This document shows, piece by piece, positions 46,377 to 56,244 of a stretch of 64,000 nucleotides of DNA. The notes beneath the pieces were generated by a model that was not told the origin of the DNA, ran no database searches, and saw only the letters and a list, made by a program, of their open reading frames with translations. Source of the stretch: Lachnospiraceae bacterium (GTDB taxonomy: Bacteria > Bacillota > Clostridia > Lachnospirales > Lachnospiraceae); the NCBI GenBank assembly GCA_016284315.1, contig JAEEOO010000033.1, forward strand, positions 27,664 to 91,663, in the 5' to 3' direction. The stretch's first letter is position 1; every line of letters starts with the position of its first letter. Position numbers and translations under genes: made by a program.

Positions 46377-47497
46377 TAGTGCGTAATTACTTTGTCCCCT
46401 TCTTCTAGTCCGCTGACGATCTCAACTTTACCGTCATACTCGATGCCGGTTTCGATCCAGCATACATCTCTTAAGCCGTTATCGTTAAGCACATACACAT
46501 AAGCATCTTCTCCGGCATAACGTACTGCATTCTTAGGAATGATAAGTACGTTTTCCTTGCTGTCGATAACGATGTACATCTCTCCTCTGGAATCGGAACC
46601 CAGATCTGCAGCATTCTCTCCGGAAAGGATTGAGAATTTCTGAGTATCTCCCCACTGATCCATTTCCAAAGGAACCAGCTCATAGTCACCTTTTCCGTCG
46701 CCGAACTGTACGGTCATCTTTATGGGCTCACCTTCCTCGAAATAAGAAAGGTAATCTCCTGCGCTTGCTTCAAAATATCCGTCCTCGTTGTCAAGGACTC
46801 TCATGATGCAAGTCTCAACGTTAGTGGTTGAACCTTCAAGATTGTCTGCTACATAGCTGATGGTTCCGTCAAAGGCGGCATATACTCTGCTCTCCGACAA
46901 GTCTCTTTTTAACTTGGCCAACTTCTTGCGGTCAAACTCTAAGGAGTCATCATAACCTTGTTTGTTATTATTTAGCTGTTTTTTTAAGGAATCGAGGCGT
47001 TTGTCTCTCGAATCATCATTACCGTTAAGGTAACCATAGTAATAATCGAGATAAACGCTCTGAGTATCGAGATCATACTGATCTGAAAGATAACCTTCCA
47101 AAAGTTCGTTTCTTGAGATACTGTACTGCAGATCCTCAATATCGGTTTCAAGAGAACCTACATTGATAGCTGCCAGCACATCTCCCTTTTTAACAGTATC
47201 TCCCACGTTAACGTAGACCTTCTCGATCTTCTTGCCGCTTACAGGGAAATACACTTCCTGTTCGGAATTCTTACGGAAATCGCATCTGATCTTGACTACA
47301 TCTTCTATGTTGTCCCTAATACAGGTCACAAATCCGTAATCCAGCTCTTCATCCCCGGCTTCAACAGTGATCAGTGGTTCTTCCTCTTCTTTGGCGCATC
47401 CGCCGAAGAACAAACCTGTACCCAATAATGAAAGCGCCACTGCTGTGCTACCGAAGCGTATTGCCGGTGTTTTAGTGCATACCTTTTTGACTGACAT
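46376..47497 (-). CDS. HlyD-type adaptor lipoprotein
   Basis: The 373-residue protein has lipobox FGGC (Cys34), then KIEKVYVNVGDTVKKGDVLA (lipoyl half), a coiled coil (about 120-190), VYAAFDGTISYVADN (second half) and a beta-barrel ending IVSGLEEGDKVITH. It is a membrane-fusion-type protein as used by Gram-positive MacB-like exporters (YknX type). It is the first gene of the exporter operon. The start has only a modest ribosome site (AGAGAAG). Confidence 0.87.
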   Translation of the reverse strand: MSVKKVCTKTPAIRFGSTAVALSLLGTGLFFGGCAKEEEEPLITVEAGDEELDYGFVTCIRDNIEDVVKIRCDFRKNSEQEVYFPVSGKKIEKVYVNVGDTVKKGDVLAAINVGSLETDIEDLQYSISRNELLEGYLSDQYDLDTQSVYLDYYYGYLNGNDDSRDKRLDSLKKQLNNNKQGYDDSLEFDRKKLAKLKRDLSESRVYAAFDGTISYVADNLEGSTTNVETCIMRVLDNEDGYFEASAGDYLSYFEEGEPIKMTVQFGDGKGDYELVPLEMDQWGDTQKFSILSGENAADLGSDSRGEMYIVIDSKENVLIIPKNAVRYAGEDAYVYVLNDNGLRDVCWIETGIEYDGKVEIVSGLEEGDKVITH

Positions 47498-47650
47498 AAT
47501 ACAACTTCTCTTTCTAAAAATTCGGGGTTGACCATCCCATGGATAGCCCCTTATATATTTTATTCTATACAGGTTTTAAAACTACTCTATAAATGTGCTT
47601 TTTATCGCGCATTTCTCATATATTGCGAAGTTGAAATTAAGCCAAAAAAA

Positions 47651-47720
47651 GCACGCAAACAGAGCTTTCTTTTTTTGCGTGCAAAAAAAGAAAGATGGTG
47701 CCGGAAAACACCATCTTTCT
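47651..47720 (-). terminator. Two hairpins; terminator of the solute receptor gene
   Basis: AGAAAGATGGTG and CACCATCTTTCT (47689-47700, 47709-47720) form a perfect hairpin, followed on the minus strand by TTTTTTT. A second hairpin, GCACGCAAA with TTTGCGTGC (47651-47659, 47674-47682), lies just beyond. They separate the receptor gene from the exporter operon. Confidence 0.8.
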
Positions 47721-47746
47721 CTAAATATGAACAGTTAAACTATATA

Positions 47747-49249
47747 TTAGTTAGCTGCATCAATTGTGGTCTGGAAGTACTCTCTCTTAGAGTCGATAAG
47801 CTCGGAGATAGTAGCCTCACCGTTAACAGACCAGATGAATCCGTTGTTAACGTCAAGCTCAGGAACCATGGATGCGAAGTTAACGAATCCGTGTCCTACA
47901 GAAGCCATGAGAGGAATTGTCTCGTCGCATGCTCTCTCGTCGTAGATACCTGAACGGCAGTTAGAGATGAATCCGTTGTATCCTTCGTATCCTGCAGGAG
48001 CATCGTTCCATACGTCGAATGCGAATGCGATCTTCCAAGCGGTCTCTGCATCGTAGTTGCCGGGGATAACAACAGGGTTGTTACCACGAGCGGTAACGAG
48101 TTCTCCATCGGGTCCCTTAGGGCACATTACAAAGCCGATTTCGAAGTCGGTGATGTCACCGATCTGGCCGTTAGGATATCCGGCATAAGCGCCGTCGAAC
48201 ATGAATACGCAGTCACCGTTCTTGAATGCGGTGTAGAAGTAGTCCCAAGGAGCGTTCTCAAGAGCGCCGGTCTCAGCGTTCTCTACCTGAGGATCCTTCA
48301 TTCTGTAATCTCTGATGAAGTCATTAGCCTTCTCAAGAGCATATACAGTCTTAGGATCTTCTACTTCGTAGGTGTATCCTTCAGCAGTTGAACCAACAAG
48401 CTTTCCGCCGTTAGCGAAGATCATGTCGGTAACGAATGAACCGGTGTTTCCTGACCATGCCCAGATATCGTTAACTGAGTCGTTGTCAAGGTCCTTAGCT
48501 ACGTCCTTGCAGATTGCTTCGAAAGCATCCCAAGTCCAAGTGCCGTTCTTCTGCATATCATAGATCTCATCAGCAGTGTGTCCGCCATCCTCAAGGAGCT
48601 TCTTGTTGAAGAAGAATCCGTCACGAGGCTCTGAAACACCTGCAGACATTCCGTAAACCTTGCCCTTGTAGGTGCAAAGAGTGGTGATGTCGTTCTGAGC
48701 ATACTTCTCAGATGAGAGATCAAGGCAATCAAGAGTTGAAAGATCGTAAGCCTGTCCCTTAGCAAATACTGCTGAAAGTGAAGGATCGGGTCTTACGGTG
48801 AAAAGTGCATACTCATCGGTTGCAGGAGCCTGAGCATACTCAACAAGCTTCTCGATACAGTCGCCCCAACCATAGTCGCCGCTCTGTACCATCTCGAAGT
48901 TGTAGGTCTCCATAGCCCACTCACGATAGTCAGCCTGAGCCTGCTCGTACTCGTTGTTAGGAGTAGCTTCAGGATCTGACCACCAGTCCTTAAGAACGAT
49001 CTTCATTCCGCCGAGGTCAACGGTGTTTCCGTCAGCATCGGTTCTGATGGTGTAAGGAGAAACTTCCTCCTCAGTAGGAGCTACTTCTTCTCCGGTCTTC
49101 TCTTCGGTAACTTCACCGGTAGTATCGGGAGTTACTTCAGGCTCTACTGCTCCACCGTTATTGGTGTTTGAGCAAGCAGCAAGACCCATTGACATTGCAG
49201 CTGTAAGAGCTACAGCCATAACCTTTGAGGTCATTTTCTTTCTCATAGT
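47747..49249 (-). CDS. Sugar ABC transporter solute-binding lipoprotein
   Basis: The protein of 500 residues has a lipobox LAAC (Cys25), a Thr/Glu/Pro-rich spacer (about 30-70), then a type 1 extracellular solute-binding fold (VYGMSAGVSEPRDGFFFNKKL, and DCVFMFDGAYAG). The ATG at 49249 follows GGAGGG; a longer frame from 49324 lacks a ribosome site. It lies after two permease genes but has its own promoter and terminator, as expected for a receptor needed in excess. It probably binds xylo-oligosaccharides, from the locus context only. Confidence 0.9.
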   Translation of the reverse strand, partial: TMRKKMTSKVMAVALTAAMSMGLAACSNTNNGGAVEPEVTPDTTGEVTEEKTGEEVAPTEEEVSPYTIRTDADGNTVDLGGMKIVLKDWWSDPEATPNNEYEQAQADYREWAMETYNFEMVQSGDYGWGDCIEKLVEYAQAPATDEYALFTVRPDPSLSAVFAKGQAYDLSTLDCLDLSSEKYAQNDITTLCTYKGKVYGMSAGVSEPRDGFFFNKKLLEDGGHTADEIYDMQKNGTWTWDAFEAICKDVAKDLDNDSVNDIWAWSGNTGSFVTDMIFANGGKLVGSTAEGYTYEVEDPKTVYALEKANDFIRDYRMKDPQVENAETGALENAPWDYFYTAFKNGDCVFMFDGAYAGYPNGQIGDITDFEIGFVMCPKGPDGELVTARGNNPVVIPGNYDAETAWKIAFAFDVWNDAPAGYEGYNGFISNCRSGIYDERACDETIPLMASVGHGFVNFASMVPELDVNNGFIWSVNGEATISELIDSKREYFQTTIDAAN

Positions 49250-49338
49250 ATATTTACCCTCCATATAGAATAAAATATATACGCCATCCGGACTTTTCCG
49301 GGAGCCCGGACGACATGATACCAATACCTACGCTTAGT

Positions 49339-49367
49339 ATGTTACCATACCAAGTTTAAAAAAGCAA
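49339..49367 (-). promoter_or_regulatory. Promoter of the solute receptor gene
   Basis: On the minus strand TTGCTT (49362-49367) and TAACAT (49339-49344, preceded by TGG) are 17 bases apart, 90 bases before the ATG at 49249. The direct repeats at 49372-49404 sit directly upstream. Confidence 0.6.
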
Positions 49368-49371
49368 TAAA

Positions 49372-49404
49372 TTTGTTCAAAGTTTGTTCAAAATTTGTTC
49401 AAAA
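49372..49404 (-). repeat. Three tandem 11-base repeats upstream of the receptor promoter
   Basis: TTTGTTCAAAG, TTTGTTCAAAA and TTTGTTCAAAA follow one another without gaps, repeating once per helical turn. They end 4 bases upstream of the -35 hexamer, a likely activator site. Confidence 0.65.
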
Positions 49405-49440
49405 TTTACTCTGCTTTTTTGTACCCTTTTACTAAATTCG

Positions 49441-50439
49441 TTACATCTTAATACCTGATGAACTGATACTTTCAACAAACTGTCTCTGTGCAAAGAGATA
49501 AAGCACAACAACGGGAATGATGACCATAAGTGTTCCGGTTGCAAGAATACAGTTGGAATATGCAACCGATACTGATGATCTTACACCGGTGAACTTAGCG
49601 ATGTAAGAAGGAAGCTCGTCTACAGCACCTGCGATGCTGATACTAACAAGTCTCTTACCACCGATGAACATCTTGGAATAGAATCCGTCTGTCCACTGCC
49701 ATACAAATGCGAAAAGGAAGCATGAAGTGATGATGGGCATTCCTTCGGGAAGCATGATGGTGAAGAATGTTCTGAACATTCCGCAGCCGTCTACGTAAGC
49801 AGCCTCTTCCATATCGTTGGGGATATTTCTGAAGAACTGTCTGATCATGTAAATGTAGAGACCGTTCTTAAGTCCCATACAGGTTGCACTCATAAGGTAG
49901 TAAGGAACTACCGAAGCCTTGAGGTTCAATGAATGTCCGGCGATCAACTGGAACAAGCCGAAGATATCAAAGAATCTAAAGTGAAGGTGCAGCGAAGTTG
50001 AAATAAGCTGGGGAGGAATGATTACAATAAGCATTACTGCAGCAAACCACAACTTCTTAAGAGGAAACTTAAATCTTGCAAATCCATATCCTACGATGGT
50101 ACATACAGCTACCTGAAGGATTGAAACGGTAAGAGAGATGATCATTGAGTTCTTGAAAGCTTCCCAATAATGCATGATCTCGTTGCAGACTTCATAGTTA
50201 CTAAGTGTAAAGTGAACGGGAACGGATACTACGATGGGATCCAAAAGATCCTGTTCCTCCATGAAGCTTACCGATATCTTGTTGAGCAGAGGCTGAAGGA
50301 TCAGGAAACACAAACCGAACAAAAGGACGAATCGGCAAACATGCACCAGGATCTCCATGATCTTTTTCTTAAGAAGATATCCCTCTGACTTCTGGTTTCT
50401 GACCCAGAAATTCTCCTTATGAATCTTAACTCTAGTCAT
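49441..50439 (-). CDS. Sugar ABC transporter permease, MalG type
   Basis: The protein of 332 residues has six membrane helices and the MalG-family EAA loop EEAAYVDGCGMFRTFFTIMLPEG, here with MPIITSCFLFAF after it. The ATG at 50439 is preceded by AAGGGAG; a longer frame from 50481 lacks a ribosome site. It overlaps the stop of the partner permease gene by 8 bases. Confidence 0.9.
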   Translation of the reverse strand: MTRVKIHKENFWVRNQKSEGYLLKKKIMEILVHVCRFVLLFGLCFLILQPLLNKISVSFMEEQDLLDPIVVSVPVHFTLSNYEVCNEIMHYWEAFKNSMIISLTVSILQVAVCTIVGYGFARFKFPLKKLWFAAVMLIVIIPPQLISTSLHLHFRFFDIFGLFQLIAGHSLNLKASVVPYYLMSATCMGLKNGLYIYMIRQFFRNIPNDMEEAAYVDGCGMFRTFFTIMLPEGMPIITSCFLFAFVWQWTDGFYSKMFIGGKRLVSISIAGAVDELPSYIAKFTGVRSSVSVAYSNCILATGTLMVIIPVVVLYLFAQRQFVESISSSGIKM

Positions 50440-51364
50440 AATAGTAAACTCCCTTTGATAATAGTAACGAAGTAATTCCAATAAACGCTATAACAATGAT
50501 GAAGTAGATCCAGCTCATTGCTGAGGAAACTCCGTAGTTCTGAAGTGAAAGCATGAAGGTCTGGATCTTGTCGATAACCTGGTTATCAGATCTCATGCAG
50601 AAGTCAACTACAGTGTAAATCCAGTTTACAAGGAAAAGGGAGCTGATTGAAGGGAAGGTAATCTTCCAAAGGCTTTCCCATGCGGTACATCCTTCGATCT
50701 CAGCTGCTTCATACATACTTCTGGGAATAGTCTGAAGTCCTGAGAGGAAAATGATGATCTGGATACCTGATGCCAAAGCGACATCGTATATGTTATTAAT
50801 TAGTTCAAAGACTTTTTCAAAAGCTCTTACACCGACTCCGGTAGTTCTTAAGATCGTCTGGAGTCCATCAGTTATGCTTACGCCTGCAGTAGCCTCTTCA
50901 ACAGACTGTGCGATCTGGTCCATGAGCTGGTTGTCAGACTCAAGTCCGAGCATAACACCTGATGAGAGGATTACGGGGAGGAAGAATACAGCTCTTACAA
51001 GTGCTCTTCCACCGAACTTCTGGTTAAGTATAAGTGAAATGAAGAAGCTGAATACGATGATGGCCAGTGAATAAATGACCATTCGTGTAAGCTCTTCTGT
51101 TAACAGCCTGACAAAATCGGGGTCTGTTCTGAATGCGTAATAAAAATTATCGAAGAGACCTTTATTTTCAACTGTAGGAAGGAAGTGAAGCTCAAATTTT
51201 GCAGCACCTACTTCTACATCACAGAAGCTCATATAGAGCGACTGGAAAAAGGGTTTGATCATGAAAACGAGGAAACCGAGTATGAAGGGCGATATGAATA
51301 AGTAGCCCGCTATCGCTTTTCTCTTTTCAAGTCCGACTACCTTATGCTTTGCTTTCTTTTTCAT
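50432..51364 (-). CDS. Sugar ABC transporter permease, MalF type
   Basis: The 310-residue protein has six membrane helices and the EAA loop MYEAAEIEGCTAWESLWKIT followed by FPSISSLFLVNWIYTV. An insert near residues 145-190 (ESDNQLMDQIAQSVEEATAG and on) is longer than usual in this family. It pairs with the permease at 49441 and lies 25 bases after the DUF5696 gene. Confidence 0.9.
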   Translation of the reverse strand: MKKKAKHKVVGLEKRKAIAGYLFISPFILGFLVFMIKPFFQSLYMSFCDVEVGAAKFELHFLPTVENKGLFDNFYYAFRTDPDFVRLLTEELTRMVIYSLAIIVFSFFISLILNQKFGGRALVRAVFFLPVILSSGVMLGLESDNQLMDQIAQSVEEATAGVSITDGLQTILRTTGVGVRAFEKVFELINNIYDVALASGIQIIIFLSGLQTIPRSMYEAAEIEGCTAWESLWKITFPSISSLFLVNWIYTVVDFCMRSDNQVIDKIQTFMLSLQNYGVSSAMSWIYFIIVIAFIGITSLLLSKGVYYYD

Positions 51365-51389
51365 CGTTATTGCCTTTCTTGTAAAACAA

Positions 51390-53993
51390 TTATCTTACTA
51401 CGGTATAGTCTCTCTTGGGAACTACGGTTCCGTCGGGAGCGGTAAAGTCATCTGCATAGCTGTAGTTGACGTAAACCTTTGTACCGTCAGCATAACTTGT
51501 ACAGTATACATAGGGTGAGAGGACTTCATGACCGGTCATCTCCTGATTAAAGGTATGACCAAGTTCCTCGTTGTATCTGTTGTACATTTCGAGCATTCTG
51601 TCTTTCCAAGAATCATACTCGCAAGCATAATACTCGGGATAGAGTGTCTTCTGTATTGCGAAAGAGCTCTCCTCGGTTACAGTGAAGTAAAGTCCTGCAC
51701 CGTACTCTACACATCTTAAGAGTTCTTCCTGATCGTTACCGCAAATATTGATGGGATTACCGGTGTAATCAACATATCCGTGGATAGCGATCTGATAGAA
51801 AGGAACTTCTGCATCAATAAGGGTATATCCGCTTCCCTTAAGATCCATGTTTGTAACAAGATCTACATAAGGAACTGCATAATCGTTACCCATGTTGATC
51901 ATAACCTTCTTGCTGTCAAGGCTCTTTAAGAGTTCCTGGTTGAGCTTCATAACCTGCTCTCTGCTGTGGTACTGATCCTCGGTAAAGTCAGATGAGAGAT
52001 CCATTCCGATATCCTGGAAGGATACGTTTGCACCATACTTATCAGCAGCAGCTACGAGGTTGTTTGCCATCTTCTGTGCTAAAGAAGTATGAAGCAGGTA
52101 GTAGCTCTTAAAGCCGGTTCTTGTTGAATAAGTAACGTGGCTTAAGTGGAAAAGCTCTGCACGTTGCTTTGTAAGCTGTCTTGCCGCATCTGTGAAGGAA
52201 TTGAATCCGTTGAAGATGTTGCTTCTGTGTGCGTACTGAGTGATTCCGTCCAAGTAGAGGTCAACACCAAGTTCGTCTGCTGTCTTGGTGAGTTTCTTAA
52301 GATCGCCTGAAGTTCCCAGTGCTGAGATAAGTCTTACACTGCTGAGCATCTTCTGGCTTACACCGCCGTTGCACCATCCGGTGAACTTAACGGAAAGGTT
52401 GTTAACACCCGAATCATGAAGATCGGTGATGATGTTTGCAGCTCCCTTGTAGCTGGTAAGCTTAAGAGGAAGTGATACGGGAACACCCACAACCTGCTGT
52501 ACTTTATCGATAGCACCTACAACTTCAACAGCAAGAGGTACTTCAGTTTCATCATTAAGAGTAAGGTAATCACCGTACTCATCTTCAAGGTACTCACGAT
52601 ATGCAACTGCCATATCTACGTAGTCACCGCTGTTGATGAACGTGTATCTCTGGATAATGCTTTCATCGGGAAGTTCCTTAAGATAAGCATATACTGCAGC
52701 GTTTGCCATTGTAGATACGTTGTAGTCTTCTCTCTGGCAGATGCTGTAAACAGCGTTTACGTAGTTGTAGTTACTTACCATTCCGCTTACACCGGCCTGG
52801 ACTGATGCATAAGGAGCACCGCCTTCCATTACACAGATGTAAGAGCTGCCGTCACATGACTGACCAAATACATTGAAGTAGTTTCTGGTGTTATGTACGA
52901 CAAAGTTTCTCATAAGGCACATATCCCAGCCATATACGTTTGCGTAGTAAGTGTTCTGTGAATATTTGCCGTTGTTGTAGTTGATAATGGATCCACCACC
53001 TTCAGGAACGAAAAGGAATCCGTCGTCCTCGTTCTGATCTGCTGCTCCGAAGTAAGGGAGAGGAGTGATGGTGTATATGGGACAATCTGATCTGTACTCA
53101 AGTGAGCTGTAAGGGATTTCAACAACGAGGTCGTTTCCTTCAAGTCTTAAGTCCATCTCAAGGTTGAATACAGGTCTGTCACTTGAGGAAGCTGAGTTAT
53201 CAAGTTCCTTGTTCTCAAGATACTGTTCGTAAGTATAGCCTGCAGCCTCGAAGATCTCTTCCATCTTCGCTTTACGGGCTTCCTTAGTCTCAGCTCTGAG
53301 CACGTAGATAACATCTGTCTCAAGTACGGGGTAGAGCTCAAGGAGTTCTTCCTTGTTATCCTTCTTACGAAGATTGTTGATATCGTACTTTGAATAGTAA
53401 TCCTTAATGTAGTTCTTACCTTCCTGATCCATGTTAGCCTGGAGAGCTAAGAAATCAGTCTCGGTGATAACGGGAGGAATGATGAATTCCTTTTCGATGT
53501 TACCGATAGAGTAGAGAAGCTTGATCTCGTTCTCATCGGCTTCGATCTCATATACTCCCTTGGTAACGCTGTAATCATGGCAGTTATAAATGGTTTCAAG
53601 ACCATTGGTTACTGCATATGAAAGGACTACGTTTGAAAGCATCTTACCTTTTTCATCGTTAAGAGCTTTTGTATCCTCTTCAGCATTATCTGCACATGAG
53701 GACCAAACTTTTCCTGTCTTCTTCTGAAGAACTGTGAAGTTTGTTGTTATTGTATTTAAGGTTAGCTTAAGCTCGTCGTTTTCAAGAACGATCTCCTGTT
53801 CCTCTCCGGCATATGCTCTGGGAACGATTTCATCATGTTCCTCTTCCACATTGACTATGTGGATGATAAGGTATATGCCTATTGCAACAACAAGACAAAG
53901 CACTACCGGGAATATCAGGGATTTAAGTGTATCAAGCACTTTCATTCTTCTTTCAACCTGAATCTCGGTTAATTGTCTTTTCTCTTTTTTCAT
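51390..53993 (-). CDS. DUF5696 membrane-anchored protein
   Basis: The protein of 867 residues has one N-terminal membrane helix (about 27-49) and a large extracytoplasmic part. About 65-330 looks like a beta-sandwich domain (EIVLENDELKLTLNTITTNF, then VWSSC). About 470-800 looks like a TIM-barrel domain, with NLSVKFTGWCNGGVSQKM, LTKTADELGVDLYLDGI and VSFQDIGMDLSSDF. DUF5696 proteins resemble glycoside hydrolases in layout, but no activity is established. GGAG precedes the ATG at 53993. It is encoded between the two transporter sets, suggesting a surface role in polysaccharide use. Confidence 0.8.
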   Translation of the reverse strand: MKKEKRQLTEIQVERRMKVLDTLKSLIFPVVLCLVVAIGIYLIIHIVNVEEEHDEIVPRAYAGEEQEIVLENDELKLTLNTITTNFTVLQKKTGKVWSSCADNAEEDTKALNDEKGKMLSNVVLSYAVTNGLETIYNCHDYSVTKGVYEIEADENEIKLLYSIGNIEKEFIIPPVITETDFLALQANMDQEGKNYIKDYYSKYDINNLRKKDNKEELLELYPVLETDVIYVLRAETKEARKAKMEEIFEAAGYTYEQYLENKELDNSASSSDRPVFNLEMDLRLEGNDLVVEIPYSSLEYRSDCPIYTITPLPYFGAADQNEDDGFLFVPEGGGSIINYNNGKYSQNTYYANVYGWDMCLMRNFVVHNTRNYFNVFGQSCDGSSYICVMEGGAPYASVQAGVSGMVSNYNYVNAVYSICQREDYNVSTMANAAVYAYLKELPDESIIQRYTFINSGDYVDMAVAYREYLEDEYGDYLTLNDETEVPLAVEVVGAIDKVQQVVGVPVSLPLKLTSYKGAANIITDLHDSGVNNLSVKFTGWCNGGVSQKMLSSVRLISALGTSGDLKKLTKTADELGVDLYLDGITQYAHRSNIFNGFNSFTDAARQLTKQRAELFHLSHVTYSTRTGFKSYYLLHTSLAQKMANNLVAAADKYGANVSFQDIGMDLSSDFTEDQYHSREQVMKLNQELLKSLDSKKVMINMGNDYAVPYVDLVTNMDLKGSGYTLIDAEVPFYQIAIHGYVDYTGNPINICGNDQEELLRCVEYGAGLYFTVTEESSFAIQKTLYPEYYACEYDSWKDRMLEMYNRYNEELGHTFNQEMTGHEVLSPYVYCTSYADGTKVYVNYSYADDFTAPDGTVVPKRDYTVVR

Positions 53994-54029
53994 GACAACT
54001 CCAATCCGCAACTGTTGTTTTCTTTATGT

Positions 54030-54686
54030 TTACATTCTAAACATCAGTTCCTTGCCTATAGATACGAAATATGAAATACCCTGGGTAACCATGCTGAAGA
54101 AGATCATCAGGATGAAGACCATTACCAGCATTGCGAACAAGGACGCTATTGTAAACAAAATGTTCTTTCCCAGTGAGAAATCGTGTATCTGACCCATGGC
54201 AAGGATTATCAGAAAAGCACAGTATATCAGGGATATAACATCAAGTACCTGATAGAACTGGCCCTCTTCTATGGTAACCATGTTACTTGCTATCATAAGA
54301 GGTATCTGAATCAAGGGATAAGGGACCATGCCGTAGCAGGTTGCCATGTAAACCTGTCCCAATCTTCCTTTTCCGTCGAAGAGCGTTGTAAGCGCCCAGT
54401 TACCGACTACCCACAAAGCAAGAGGGAATAAGATACTTGCTATGTAGAGGAAAATGTTAATGTCTTCCCAATATACATTCAGGAATAAAAAGCTTGTGTA
54501 GCGAAGCTTAAGTATTCTGACCAATACCGTGATAAAAAGTATTGTGTTCGCTGCAGCGTATGTTCCTCTCTTTTCATGGGTAAGATCCCAGAAGCCATCA
54601 AGAGGGTGAGTCATACAATAGAGTGAAAACTTAAGCGATTTCAAATATTTAATATAAGTTTCTTTCTTTGTTAAGGTTTTAAACAT
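54030..54686 (-). CDS. YIP1 family membrane protein
   Basis: The 218-residue protein has five membrane helices and the YIP1 pattern: YCMTHPLDGFWDLTHEKRGT at the N-terminus, and GNWALTTLFDGKGRLGQVYMATCYGMVPYPLIQIP in the middle. Members with unknown function recur in Firmicutes sugar-transport loci, next to DUF5696 and NHL proteins as here. It lies 17 bases after the NHL gene and 36 bases before the DUF5696 start. Confidence 0.85.
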   Translation of the reverse strand: MFKTLTKKETYIKYLKSLKFSLYCMTHPLDGFWDLTHEKRGTYAAANTILFITVLVRILKLRYTSFLFLNVYWEDINIFLYIASILFPLALWVVGNWALTTLFDGKGRLGQVYMATCYGMVPYPLIQIPLMIASNMVTIEEGQFYQVLDVISLIYCAFLIILAMGQIHDFSLGKNILFTIASLFAMLVMVFILMIFFSMVTQGISYFVSIGKELMFRM

Positions 54687-54703
54687 AACCTGCTCCGTTC
54701 TCT

Positions 54704-56206
54704 CTATACTTTAAAGATGTCTGCAATATCGATTTCGTATCTGATCTTTTTGATCTTTCCTAATGTTAAAGGAACAAGGAACAAAAGAACGATCACTGCA
54801 ACGATCCATGCGATATTGTGTTTGATCCATCCTTTTCTGTACTGCTGATAAGCTTTTGAGTAGTTCTCATCGTCATACTTGAGTTCGAAATACTTCATCG
54901 CCTCTTTGTACTGTCCTTTTCTAAGAAGTGAACGACCGATTCCGATGTAAGCAAGTGTGTAGTTACCATTAAGGAGTTTTACCTGCTCCCATGATGCCTG
55001 GGCTTCATCGTAAAGACCGTGATCAAACTGATCCATTGCTTCGAAGATAAGCTCACCAAACTCTGTGGTGATGAAAAGAGTGATCGCACAGTCCATAGTA
55101 TCGAGAACAATGAGGTCGTTACCCATATGCTCTACGGAAACGGGCTTTCTGAAGTATCCGTCCATGTTTCCGTTACCACCGAAGGCGAATACCATTCTAC
55201 CCTGGTCATCATATCCGAAGAGACGTCCTCTGTTCTGGTCGAGGCAAACATATACGTCATTGTCAAGAACTGTTACATCTTTGAAATAGGAAGGTCCGCT
55301 GATACCACCTTTTCCTCCCCAGTAGAGATCACCGTAAATAGGATAATCACCGTTTCTTACGAGGATGTCAGTACCAAGCATGTTGATCTTTCTGACCGCA
55401 TCAACTTTCTCGCTGTCAAGATCGTCTTCTGAAACCTTACCGGTGCAGGCATAAACAAAACCTTCTTTATCCATGTACACATTGTCGTACTCGGTAGGAA
55501 CGAAGGAATCCATTCTTGCTCTCTGCGCCTGGCTGGCGAATTTCTTCCAAAGGTAATCTGTGAAGTTATATGAAACAGGAGTTGCACCGATGAATCCGGT
55601 AAATACTCCGTCTGCCTCGTATTTAATAAGACCTTTGTTGATACCGATTGCTGAGCAGTAAACACGTCCTGCTGTATCGATAACGATCTTATCCGGCTGG
55701 AAAATATAATCGCTGGCAAGAGTGGAATCTACGGGAGCATCAAACTGCATCACATAGTTGAGATCCATATCAACCTTGAGGATTCTCTGGTTGCCACGGT
55801 CTGCGATGAACATATATCCGTCATCGCTTACTGCGATATCGCTGGGGCTTGCAAGATTTGCAGGCTCTACTCCTTTGACGGAATCAAATTCCTTTACAAG
55901 TTCAAATCCGTCGGTGCCGGTTCTCTCTAAAACTAAAATCCTGTTGTTTCCTGTATCACAGAGATAAACAAGATTGTCCTTTACGAAGAGTGATTCCGCA
56001 CCTCTTATGTTTTTCTCAAGTCCGAGATCCTTGAATGTAAATACCTTAGCTACCGAGTAAACATCGGGACATTCCTGAACATCTCCCCAATAGTCATAGG
56101 TATATGAATAATGGCTCTCCTGAGCATATGTGTTTGTTGGAAGGGTAAGGAAGATGGATGCTATACCTGCTATCATCAACCCCCACCTAACGATTTTGTT
56201 TTTCAT
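54704..56206 (-). CDS. NHL-repeat protein with TPR and C-terminal membrane helix
   Basis: The 500-residue protein has a signal peptide (about 1-28, YAQ-ES). About 60-350 carries NHL-type beta-propeller blades (LVYLCDTGNNRILVLE, MFIADRGNQRILKVD, VYVCLDQNRGRLFGYD). About 385-450 is TPR-like (LYDEAQASWEQVKLL, GQYKEAMKYFELKYD). A membrane helix (about 465-485) is followed by a short cytoplasmic tail. The propeller faces outward and may bind sugars or a partner such as DUF5696. No enzyme motif was found. Confidence 0.82.
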   Translation of the reverse strand: MKNKIVRWGLMIAGIASIFLTLPTNTYAQESHYSYTYDYWGDVQECPDVYSVAKVFTFKDLGLEKNIRGAESLFVKDNLVYLCDTGNNRILVLERTGTDGFELVKEFDSVKGVEPANLASPSDIAVSDDGYMFIADRGNQRILKVDMDLNYVMQFDAPVDSTLASDYIFQPDKIVIDTAGRVYCSAIGINKGLIKYEADGVFTGFIGATPVSYNFTDYLWKKFASQAQRARMDSFVPTEYDNVYMDKEGFVYACTGKVSEDDLDSEKVDAVRKINMLGTDILVRNGDYPIYGDLYWGGKGGISGPSYFKDVTVLDNDVYVCLDQNRGRLFGYDDQGRMVFAFGGNGNMDGYFRKPVSVEHMGNDLIVLDTMDCAITLFITTEFGELIFEAMDQFDHGLYDEAQASWEQVKLLNGNYTLAYIGIGRSLLRKGQYKEAMKYFELKYDDENYSKAYQQYRKGWIKHNIAWIVAVIVLLFLVPLTLGKIKKIRYEIDIADIFKV

Positions 56207-56244
56207 ACTTTCCCTCGTTTAAGCTTATTTATAGGCTATGATCA

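Noticed and set aside
49372..49404. Short CRISPR-like array
   Set aside because: The repeats are 11 bases long with no spacers and no cas genes nearby; they fit a regulator site.
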